From contig JABYQU010000045.1 of assembly GCA_022264855.1 (NCBI GenBank), positions 124,001 through 188,000 on the forward strand: a stretch of 64,000 nt of DNA, read 5' to 3'. Positions 34,303 through 43,943 of the stretch are shown here, in pieces (positions within the stretch are counted from its first letter, which is position 1; every line of letters begins with the position of its first letter). The DNA comes from Lenzites betulinus. Its lineage: Eukaryota > Basidiomycota > Agaricomycetes > Polyporales > Polyporaceae. The notes under the pieces are model-generated. The model made no database searches. It worked only from the letters and a program-made list of their open reading frames with translations, and was not told the DNA's origin. A program made the translations under genes and the position numbers.

Positions 34303-35619
34303 ATGCGTCTCGCTGACGAAGGTCGCGCACTTGACGTCGTTTCTGACGCCGTCGACGAAGGTTTGTGCTACTATGAACTCTCTGTTCTCATTGTGTCCCC
34401 CTTTCTCACCATGTGCCATAGTGAACAAGCTGAAGGGACAGGTCGCCGCCCAGTGGAACGAAGAGTCCAAGTTCGACACCGAAAAGGACAAGCAATCGTT
34501 CCGCAAGTACGAAGAGGCGTGCGACCGCGTGAAGAACTTCTACCGCGAACAGCATGGTACGCAGCGCGCCCCGACGCCTTCCTTCCGTTCCGCTCGCTCA
34601 AACCGGTATCTTGGCCCTTCTTGCAGAGAAGCAGACCGTAGCATTCAATCTGCGGGTCCGCGCGGAGTTCAAGCGCACTGTTCATGCCCGCATGGGTGCG
34701 TGTCCGTGATCGTCGCTGCCGCATCGGGCTAATAGCGCCTGCAGGCATCTGGGAGGCGATGGAGAAGCTCAACACGCTCGTGGACGACTCTGACCCCGAC
34801 GTGAGTCCCCGCAGATCGTTCGCCAGAAGCGCGGCAGAGGCTGATTAGCACCCCTTTGCGTGTGTCCAGACCAGCCTCTCTCAGATCGAACACCTCCTGC
34901 AGACTGCGGAGGCAATTCGCAGGGATGGGAAGCCCGAGTGGATGCAGGTCGCGGGCCTCGTTCATGACCTTGGGAAACTCCTCTACTTCTTTGGCTCCGA
35001 GTGAGTACCCTCGACATGGCCGTTCTGCAAATGCTAACTATCACGGATGCGGTTTGCTCAGGGGCCAATGGGACGTTGTCGGGGTGTGTACCACGACTAT
35101 CTCCGTCGATGCGCCAGCCACTGATTAGCCCTTCTAGGACACATTCGTCGTCGGTTGCAAATTCTCGGAGAAGATAATCTACCCCGACACGTTCGCGAAC
35201 AACCCAGACTCGAAGGACCCTGTCTACTCTACCACCTACGGCGTCTACTCGCCTCACTGCGGGCTTGAGAACGTCATGCTTTCTTGGGGCCACGATGAGG
35301 TCAGCTTATTATCTGCTTCTGACGTTCTTGGCCTCATTGCGGGGTCCTTCAGTACCTGTACCACGTCCTCAAGAAGCAGAGCTCTCTGCCTATGGACGCG
35401 CTCTACATGATCCGCTACCACAGCTTTTACCCATGGCACCGCGAAGGGGCGTACTCGTACTTGACGAACGCCGAGGACCAGCGCGCGCTCGCGGCCGTAC
35501 GCGCCTTCAACCCATACGACCTCTACAGCAAAAGCGACGAGCCGGTCAACGTCGAGAAGGTGAAGCCGTACTACCAACGTCTTATCGCGGAGTACTTCCC
35601 CGACGTGATCGAGTGGTGA
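34303..35619 (+). CDS. MIOX: Myo-inositol oxygenase
   Basis: Cytosolic di-iron oxygenase (EC 1.13.99.1) that converts myo-inositol and O2 to D-glucuronate, the first step of inositol catabolism. The eight-exon model closes at 299 residues: 34303-34360, 34422-34556, 34627-34695, 34745-34800, 34870-35000, 35062-35083, 35138-35299, 35353-35619. By comparison with the human enzyme all iron ligands are present: H114 in QIEHLL, H138 and D139 in GLVHDLGK, H197 in [10 protein letters not shown]234 in [10 protein letters not shown] and D267 in FNPYDLYS. The HD-type helical fold is covered in full. One junction uses an early donor, GGG|GTGTGT. A TATA box lies upstream and an AATAAA downstream. Confidence 0.96.
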
Positions 35620-35765
35620 AGGGCCGGTCCCCAACGTGTGCTTCTCCCCTGCATCTATAGTTTAATTGTTGCGCTGCCGCTGGATTCTTGTACCATAGCA
35701 CTGTCCGCTGAGCGTCCGCAGATTTGTTGATATCACCCGCACCTCTGATACCTATAATTACATCT

Positions 35766-35771
35766 AATAAA
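35766..35771 (+). terminator. AATAAA polyadenylation signal of MIOX
   Basis: Consensus AATAAA about 150 nt after the MIOX stop codon, in AT-rich sequence. Cleavage site not visible. Confidence 0.45.
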
Positions 35772-36012
35772 TACGGCTATCACGAATCTATACCACGCTG
35801 AATTTTACTCTCCCCACCTGTCGCTCGATGAACGTTCAAGTTGTGGACGCTCGCCCGAACCTTCTTAGCTGCCCAATTGGGAGCGACACGCTCATAAGCG
35901 CCCAGTTGTACCTCGGAGTGACTCTACCAAAAATTCCAATCGATTGAACTTTGTGCACGGTCCGGAACTTGTCCGCAAATTACTCCATCTGACTCGAAAA
36001 AATACTGTCTAG

Positions 36013-36174
36013 GGAAACATATTTCTGAGTTGCGCCGTGGCGACGCTGCTTTCCTTCCGACTCCCACTCCGCCGTGTAAATATCTACTCTGTACTACTAT
36101 CTTCCGCCCGACCGCTCGCTCGCCGACAGCCTCTGTACATCTCACAAAAGTTGACCCGGAACTACAACACCACA
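36013..36174 (+). other. In-frame upstream extension resembling a mitochondrial presequence
   Basis: The synthetase frame is open upstream of its ATG back to a TAG at 36010. The stretch has no ATG, but GTG at 36037 sits in a favourable context (GCC before, G after), with ACG and CTG near-cognate codons next to it. From there it encodes LLSFRLPLRRVNIYSVLL, then SSARPLARRQPLYISQKLTR and NYNTT: rich in Arg, Ser and Leu, no acidic residue, ending in an R-x-Y type cleavage context. This is what a mitochondrial targeting peptide looks like. Confidence 0.5.
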
Positions 36175-38349
36175 ATGGCGTCGACATTCGCAGAATCATC
36201 GAACAAGCCTACCCTCGCGCCGTCGCCGTTCGCGCTGCCCGCGGATCTGCCCACACTCCCGGAGGTGGCAGGCACGGACCCGACGCGCTGCGTCCTCGAC
36301 TCGTTCCGCGTCGCGATCGCGAAGGTGGTCGCGGGTGCACTCGAGCCACTAACTGTGGAACAGGTCTACCAGGGCGTGGACTACGGCAAGAAGGGGGAGG
36401 ATTTCACCGTCGCGCTGCCGCGGTTCAAGCTTAAGGGGAAGGTGGACGAGCTCGCGAAGACAGTAATCGAGAAGGTACGTTTATATCTGTATCTCCCTTT
36501 TCCCCTCCCCTCCCTGGCGTCTCGCGTCTGGTTTCGGATTGAAGGAGTGGGCTGAATATGCTACCGCGCCGTGACGCTACAGCCGGTGTCTCTATAAACG
36601 GATATGTCTAGAGTCCTTGCAGATCGCTGATACTTTTTAGTTCCAACCAGACGAATGGATCGAGTCCGTTACCCACGACCGCGCTTTCCTTCACTTCCGA
36701 TGCCGAACTGCCACCCTCTCCCGCCTGATCCTCGACCAAATCCATGCCCTCACGTACGACACCGAGTCAAAACAACCCGAGTACGGCTCAAATTTCCTTG
36801 GGGAGGGAAAACGCGTGATCATCGAGTACTCCTCTCCCAACATCGCAAAGTCCTTCCACGTCGGCCACTTGCGGAGTACCATCATCGGCGCGTTCCTCGC
36901 GAACCTCTATAAGGCGAGCGGGTGGGAGGTCATCTCCATGAACTATCTCGGTGACTGGGGCACCCAGGTATGTGTGGTGCAGGATTTTCTATCGCTCCGT
37001 AACTTATGCGCTTGTTTCCCCTAAGTTCGGTCTCATCGCCGTCGGATTCGAGAAATATGGCTCGTACGAGGAGCTGGAGAAGGACGCAATCCAGCACCTG
37101 TTCCAGATCTACGTGAAGATCAACGCCGAGGCGGACCAGGACCCGACAATCCGCGAGCAGGCTGCGGCGTGGTTCAAGCGTATGGAGGACGGCGACGAGG
37201 AGGCATTGAAGAACTGGCGCGTCTGGCGCAAGCTATCAGTGGACAAGTACGCACAGGAGTACGCGGGCCTGAACGTGCAATTTGACGTGTACACGGGCGA
37301 GAGCGAGGTCCCGCAGGCGTCGATGGACAAGGCGCTCAAGCAGCTGCAGGAACTGGACCTCATTGAGGAGGACCAAGGCGCGCTGCGGGTGAACCTGGAA
37401 AAGCACAAGCTCGGCAAGGCTGTTGTCCGCAAGCGGGGTAAGCTCATTCTCGTTGCTACTAGCGCGCGTGCTGACCATATATCCGCGTGCAGATGGGACG
37501 TCGATCTACCTTACTCGCGATATTGGCGGCGCGGTTACTCGTTACGACAAGTACAAGTTCGACAAGATGATCTACGTGATCTCCGCGCAACAAGACATGC
37601 ACGTCGCACAGTTCTTCAAGGTGCTGGAGTTGATGGGCTACGAGTGGGCGAAGAACCTCGAGCACGTCAACTACGGACTCGTGCTCGGCATGAGCACCCG
37701 CAAGGGCACCGTTGTCTTCCTCGACCAGATTATCCGTGAGGCGTCGACGGTCATGCACGAGCAGATGCGTAAGAACGAGGAAAAGTATAACGCGGTCGAG
37801 AACCCCGAGTTCGTCGCGCGGGAGGTCGGCATCACCGGCATCAAAATTCAGGACATGGCTGCGAAACGGTGAGCACCCCCCTTTCTCTCATGCACGTATA
37901 GTGGCTTACTCTGGCTCAGGATCAACAACTACAACTTCAACTGGGAACGCATGCTCTCGTTCGAGGGTGACACCGGCCCGTACCTCCAATACGCACACGT
38001 CCGCCTCTCCTCCATCGAGCGCAAGAACCCCGACCTCCTCCCGCTCCCCGCGCCCTCACAGCTAAAGACGGAGCTTATCACAGAGCCATCCGCCCGCGAG
38101 ATCATCTTCCTGCTCGGGACGTATCCCGACGTCGTGAAGACCGCGCTCAAGACGCACGAGCCGAGCGGGATCGTGACATTTGCCTTCCGCCTCAGCCACG
38201 CGATCTCGAGCGCATGGGAGACGGTCATCGTCAAGGGCGAGCAGGATAAGGACAAGGCAAAAGCGCGCATGGCGCTATACCTCGCCGCGCGCGATGTCCT
38301 GGGGGCTGCGCTTCGGTTGCTCAGTATTGAGCCCCTTGAGCGCATGTAG
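36175..38349 (+). CDS. Arginyl-tRNA synthetase (class I)
   Basis: Charges tRNA-Arg with arginine (EC 6.1.1.19). The five-exon model closes at 614 residues from the ATG at 36175: 36175-36474, 36641-36967, 37026-37437, 37493-37868, 37920-38349. Domain order is N-terminal Arg_N-like domain (first ~100 residues), Rossmann fold with HVGH (~173-176, the HIGH motif) in SFHVGHLRSTIIGAF, NYLGDWGTQ, GTSIYLTRDIG, GMSTRKG (~413-418, the KMSK equivalent), and the C-terminal DALR anticodon-binding helices with a short LERM end. The ATG at 36175 is the only AUG in frame upstream of the conserved region and would give the cytosolic enzyme. No second mitochondrial ArgRS is present in this window. Confidence 0.96.
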
Positions 38350-38707
38350 ACCGGTGGAAGCAGACTTTATAGATGTACCCCTAATGCATTTCTTGCACGC
38401 ACACAAGTGCCAGCCCCGCTCGAGAGCGAATCGCGGTACCCTATTTGATACCACCAGATGGTCATCTGCACCGAACGGATACGGGTGCTTGAAGTTATTT
38501 ATTTGCATATCTGGACGATAATACTGCTGCTCGTATGACGGCCACGCTGCGACCTCGATACCATCACATACTAACTATGTCTGAATCGGCATCCTGAGTC
38601 TCATAGGGTGACCTCTAGTAGTCTGGGACATCATTAGCATTAGCAATTCAGGCAGTTGTAACATACAACGAAACCATGAGAGCGAGTAAGAGCGAAACAA
38701 GGAAGGT
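38350..38707. other. Convergent 3' spacer
   Basis: About 360 nt between the stop codons of arginyl-tRNA synthetase (+) and the F-box gene (-). Nothing recognisable. Confidence 0.6.
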
Positions 38708-40925
38708 CTACGAGTCCTCCATCATCGACAAGACGTCATCGTTTGAACGATAGAAGACGTCCGGGTTGGGGATGTCATTAAGAGGCAGCGGAAATCTGCG
38801 CCCCTCATCGTCTGGGTGGTACATGAAAATCAGCTCACGTCGTATGTCGATAGTCAAATATGAGAGCGCACCGTGTCTCGGCGCATGTGCAAAGTCGTAC
38901 ACGATCAGCCCGCTACCATCCGCCCTGGAAATGACGAGCCGCCCTATGGTCTCGTCCCATGCCAACGCGGCCGCGCGCAGCCCCTTCCACGGCGCATTCG
39001 CAAATACCGCCTGTCGACCGCGGCCGAGAAGAGGCGCGACAACGTTCTCGTGATCGATCCCGTACGGAAGTTGCATGCCGCGGTCGACCCATGGCTGAAT
39101 GTCCAGGATCGGGGGTGCGTCCGTAATGTCGTCCCACGGTGTGTAAACGAGCAGCGGGCGGACGACACCAGGGAGAATGCGTACGTTCTGGTTGAGGTGC
39201 GATCTCATCCCAAACCAGTCATGAAATTCCAGCGGATAATGGTACGTGAGTCGGCGGCGCAGCGGAAGGTGTTGCTGCTGTATGGATGTGGACGTGATCT
39301 CGTCCATTATGCCCTGCGCGAAAAAGCGCACGAGCACGAAGCCTTCCTCGTTGACACAGCGGCCATATATGGTGAGCGGATGCGGGAGAGGCGGGTCGTC
39401 CATATTGCCCCGAAGCTTTCCTAGGATCGAGTTGTCATCTTGAGGGGGAATGATGGGATCTGCGATGTGAACGTGTGAGAGGTGACCAGTATTGTACATC
39501 ATCATCCATGCATCGGGCTCCTGCATCTGGTTGATCTTGTTCGGTCCGGCAGGGAAGATTTTGAACTTCTCAAACGAGTACATAGGGCAGTGGTTAGGCG
39601 ACGCGTTGGGAATGTCTACCTCACGCACGACAAAAAGGGAGTGTTCCGCGGGAAGGAGACGTATGGCCTTGAGCATAAATGTCTATCAATGCACCAGTGA
39701 GGCGATGAGAAGCGGCATAGTTTCATATGAGGATAGTTCATCGACTTACACATTGAGCGAACTCCGAGATGGGCATGCACGTCACAATGGTGCACGACCC
39801 GCCGTCAAGCCGTTTGAGCACGATGTCGTTGGGATATTTTGCAACGACAAGGTGGGCCGAGTCAAAGATTTCCTCGATGTCCGGACACATCAAGCGGTGC
39901 GCGGGTCCGGACGTAATCTGCACGAGGCTCTCAAAAGGAGGAGGGAGCTTCTTGGTTTCTTCCAGGAAGTGGGCGGGGTCGAGGTCCCACGAGAGGTCGG
40001 CAAGTGCTTCCAAAGCAAGTAGCCGAGCAGAAATCGCAACACATTCGTGTCTGAACTCAATGTCGGGATCGATGTCATGGTAGGTGCTGTAGTAAGACGC
40101 GTTCGGAAGGAGCCCCTGATGGCTACACGGAATGTGAGCAGTGGTCGTGGATGGAAGCGAGATGCTTACGCCTTTCGTTTGTCGCTCTTGTGATGGTAGT
40201 CTCTTCGCAGGTAGGCAATTGCGATGCTCTTCTGACCCTTTATCGTGACGTACTTGGCGCGAATGCCGTACGCTTTTGTAGCTGTGTCCGTTTTCGCAAT
40301 CGCCCTCGCCGACCCGATTGCATCCATAGCATACACGACGATGGCGTACTTCAGGCCTTCCCGGTCAGATACAGATGCGATGAGATACCGCCCACCAGGC
40401 AGGAGGGTCATTTCCAACACTCGATAATGGGCGTTGAACTCCCATTGGCGATGGCAACGTGGCGACTGCCTCTCCCAATTCTGCTGGAGCGAGTATGCAC
40501 GACAAACCATTCTTTCCGCCTCCAGTCCTGTCATTTTTTGGGTTGTGTATCGAGAGGTATGAGGTACGGGAGGCAGGTGCAGGCCTGAGGTTTTTAATAG
40601 GCGCTTCCAGAGCGCAGCGTGATGCGTGAGCTCGTAGTAGAGCTTGCTAACCTATACACGGTCGTCAGTAAAGGCCTAGTTGTAGCACATGTAACCCCAG
40701 ATTTATCGTTTCAACGGGGGCGCATAATGGTACGTGCTGGTGACATAGAAGATGGGCACGTACCTGTCGAAGACGGATGATGTCTAAGATATCTAGGTGA
40801 CTCATGACACAGTCGAGCAGAATGTCATTCGTGAGTCTGTCCAGACAGTTCTTCCGAGGTTGTTGACTGATGGACCAATTGAATCTGTCAGAAGTGTTAT
40901 GGTAAACCATCGTTCCGAGGAGCAT
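38708..40925 (-). CDS. F-box protein
   Basis: Probable substrate-recognition subunit of an SCF ubiquitin ligase. The four-exon model closes at 663 residues: 40925-40764, 40651-40170, 40122-39750, 39682-38708. The F-box is split by the first intron: NCLDRLTNDILLDCVMSHLD, then ILDIIRLRQ, then VSKLYYELTHHAALWKRLLK, the usual pattern of Agaricomycete F-box proteins. The long C-terminal part has a loosely beta-propeller-like feel (GGRYLIASVSD, GGSCTIVTCMPISEF, GRLVISRADGSGLIVYDF) but no clear WD or LRR repeat, so the substrate is unknown. ATGs at 40925 and 40910 are both possible, and an upstream exon cannot be excluded. Basidiomycetes carry hundreds of such genes. Confidence 0.88.
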
Positions 40926-41067
40926 AGGCAGTGATCGAGCAGGTCGAGGAAGAAGAGGAGAGATGCATTAGCCTGCTACGGAGACACATGTATTTCTACT
41001 ACACATGGCGCCGGAGCGTTGCCCATGTTACCTTGTAGTCTACGTGTGGCATATCTTGTATCCATCA

Positions 41068-41459
41068 TTAGCAACAGTAGCGCCAGTGTCTGGGGATCTG
41101 CGAGTGAAGTGGAAGTACGAGGGAGAAATAAGGACGCCCCAAGTTGAACCTATCTGAACATAGGCTGCCTAATTGGGGGTCGAGGCTACAGTATTTCCAC
41201 GCCACAATAATCGGCGCCAGCTGTCGGGCTTCTCTAAATTCGGACGACAGCGCCCTTGCCACCTCGCGATTCCACTGCCCACCGATATCTAGGCCAAATG
41301 TATTGGAACCAGCGCCGTAGTTTGCCAGGTATCTGTTGGCGGCAAGTTCGAACATCCGCAGGTACCCAACGCCTATCTAGTTTGTAAGATTGAGCGCAGG
41401 CGAGTGAGGACCTTGAAATATACCTCTGGTGAATGCGAAACATCCCACTTGTAAATCAT
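41068..41459 (-). CDS. Small hypothetical protein with one intron
   Basis: Two exons (41459-41424 and 41376-41068) join in phase 0 through a 47-nt intron with a GTATAT donor and a CTAG acceptor, giving 114 residues. The protein starts MIYKWDVSHSPE and continues IGVGYLRMFELAANRYLANY, a Gly-rich GAGSNTFGLDIGG stretch, a basic/acidic helix and REARQLAPIIVAWKYCSLD. I recognise no family. The clean intron and steady amino-acid mix argue for coding, but it may be a fragment of a larger gene or a decayed exon set. It is adjacent to, and on the same strand as, the F-box gene. Confidence 0.35.
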
Positions 41460-42000
41460 TCAGGTTGCCAGCCACTTGGGCGCATTTGCCTAGACCATCC
41501 ATCGTCTTACCGCGACCGCACCGTCCAGTAGTGCGAGGTCAGCGTGACTTCAACCCTGTATCAGACTGCCCAAGTAAGAGCTCACTTACCTTCAAGAATA
41601 AGAATCACAAGTCACCTCTGAATGGGTGAGGATGTGATGGCGGAGAGAAATTTTGTTCAGCGCACGACCGTGAGTGTTTGTTTATACTAAGGTGCCTCCA
41701 CAAGCTCATGCAACATGGATCATCAAACCACAATTGACGTCCATGCGGTGCCAACGTCGCCGCAGGATGACGATATCGGCTTGAAGCTAGTCCAGAGAGG
41801 AAAGTATCTGGCCGTTAACGCCGATCATTGCATACTGACATCATTTGTAGGTCCATGCATGTCCATTGCGTCCGAAAACAGACCGAGGACGACGGAGATC
41901 GAGCAACCTTCTGAGTTCTCACAACACGAGAATATCGATTATAATTTATTCCAAACAAGAAAGCGACGACGTAGCGGCATGCAATCTAGGGCAGACGGCT
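41460..42000. other. Spacer between small gene and PDI
   Basis: About 540 nt with the PDI 3' flank. A 103-codon plus-strand frame at 41715 is antisense-free but has no motif. No gene called. Confidence 0.5.
41945..41950 (-). terminator. AATAAA polyadenylation signal of PDI gene
   Basis: AATAAA on the minus strand about 50 nt past the PDI stop codon, in AT-rich sequence. A good position for 3'-end formation. Confidence 0.5.
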
Positions 42001-43943
42001 CTACAGCTCGGCGGTGTCGCGCTTGATCTCCTCCTTGACCTCCTCGGTGGTCTCCTCAATCTTCTCAACGATTGGGCGGAACGCGCCGAGGATGTTAGCC
42101 TTGATCTTGATCTCGTCGAGCTTGCCAGGGGAGAGCGTGCGCTTCTGGAGGATGTTCGCAAGGCTAAACGTAGAGAACCACGGTCAATGCCAAACCCCAG
42201 GCTATGATAACGCAGCAATCACGAACCGGGTAGACTCCTTCTCAAGGTACTCCTCGCTGCCGTTGACAACCTTCTCCATAACACGGAGGTAGTGCTTGGC
42301 GCCGTCGCCGAGCGTAGCAGCGAGATTGCTAGCCTCCTTGAGGAGGGTCTGGCGCGTGGTCGCAGACTCTTCGTAGAACTTCGCAGCTAGCTTGTCAAGC
42401 TCCGCAAGACGACCGACCTGCGAAGTATTGTTAATATACCAAAGCATATTCGAGGGGCACCGGACATACAGTGTCGTCGAGAAGACCGCCAAGGGTACGG
42501 TGGGTGCCGCACTTTTCGTTGAGGTACTCAACAAACGCCTCCTCAGTGCGCGGGCCATCATAGTCGACGGGGTCCTCTGCAAAACGATTAATACTGAGAT
42601 GAGATATAGCGAGTGATCATACGTACCCTTGTTGTCCTTAGGGAAGAACATGATAGTGGGGAAGCTGCCGACGCCGTACTTCTCAGCCAGCGGCCTGTTG
42701 TTTTTGGCATCCGCATCGACGTTCGCGACGATGCACTGCACAGCTTCTCAGCATCGAAAAGATGCGTCAAAACGAGAACCGCGTACCTTTGACTCGCTCG
42801 CGAAGTCCTTGGCAACCTCCTCGTAGATAGGCTTCAGACGCTTGCAGTGACCACACCAGGGAGCCGTGAACGCGACGATAACATCCTTCTCAGGGTTCTA
42901 CAAAATTGGATTAGACAGCATGTCGAGCAGAAACCCATAAGCTAGAGCCTACCAGCGCAACCTCGTCAAACGTGTGGATATCAAGAATTTGGTAGGCTGG
43001 TGGGGGAGGGGGCTTGATGTTCGACTTCGCACCCGACTTGGTAGTGATGCTGCGAACCAGTTATTCTATTAGTACTTGTCCAGAACTTGCTTGAAGTGCC
43101 AAAGCCGATGGGTCAGGGAAAACGTATATGGTTTCATCTCTGAGGTTCAGAAACCTTAACCTGATAAAACATCATGCCCATAGGAAGGACGCGCGTGAAG
43201 ATGGAGGTGGGGGTAGTGATACTTGATGCTCAAGGTGCGAGGAGCTCCGGAAGGGGGAGAAGATGCAAACGAAGACTCACAAGTTGGCAAGTGCCTCAAG
43301 GTCGCGACCACCCTCGTACTTTTCGGGTTCACTACCATCACCGTTGAACCACTTCAGTGCTAGAAATCACGATGAGAAGTTGGGAATAAGCTGCGTTTTG
43401 GGGACGTACTTGGGAAGCCAGTCACGCCGTACTTCTGGCCAAGAGGCTTGCCGGCCCCGTCTGCATCAACCTTGGCAATGATGACCTTGTCCTTCACGTG
43501 CGCGAATGCGTCCGCGAGTTGCTCATAGACAGGTGCAAGGTTCTGCAAGCGAATAATAAGCCCATAGTTTGTTTGGAACAAGTACTACGTTATGCATGCG
43601 CTTCATAGCTATGCAACTGGCGCGTCTTGACAGCCAGGGCACAGAGAACGACTCATAGCCTGGCAGCGCGAAGTTGCAGCCCGGGGCAGCGCATGCCACG
43701 TTTCAACGGTGACAGAGGGTGAACCGCACCTTGCAGTGTCCACACCAGGGCGCAAAGCTACTCAGACAGTTAGTCATTATGTCCCGCGGCTAGATACAGC
43801 ATTAGCACATACAACTCGACCAGAGCAGGCGTGCCCTTCCCGATGTGCTCATCGAAGTTCTCGGGCACAAGCTCGAGCACGTTTGACGCGAACGCGCTCC
43901 CGACTGACAAGACCGCCGCAAACAACGAGAACGAAAACCGCAT
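42001..43943 (-). CDS. Protein disulfide isomerase, two-thioredoxin plus ERp29c domain type
   Basis: Oxidative protein-folding enzyme of the ER lumen. The ten-exon model closes at 382 residues: 43943-43813, 43757-43730, 43542-43410, 43359-43281, 43049-42953, 42897-42787, 42735-42627, 42576-42470, 42417-42227, 42163-42001. A signal peptide ([19 protein letters not shown]) is followed by two thioredoxin domains with active sites FAPWCGHCK (C49/C52) and TAPWCGHCK (C171/C174), linked by a Pro-rich segment (PPPPPAYQI). The all-helical C-terminal domain matches the ERp29c/PDI-D type. This is the ERp38/TigA-like subfamily. The C-terminus is RDTAEL, not HDEL or KDEL. The 28-nt second exon carries the first active site. 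Confidence 0.95.

Larger units (their letters stand above)
35620..36174. other. Spacer between MIOX and arginyl-tRNA synthetase
   Basis: Contains the MIOX 3' flank (AATAAA at 35766-35771) and the promoter of the synthetase. The last ~160 nt are open in frame with the synthetase; see the separate entry for the possible non-AUG extension. Confidence 0.6.

Noticed and set aside
36037..36039. GTG as a normal start codon for arginyl-tRNA synthetase
   Set aside because: Nuclear fungal genes use AUG as the main start; I kept 36175 as the CDS start and report the upstream frame as a possible near-cognate start only.
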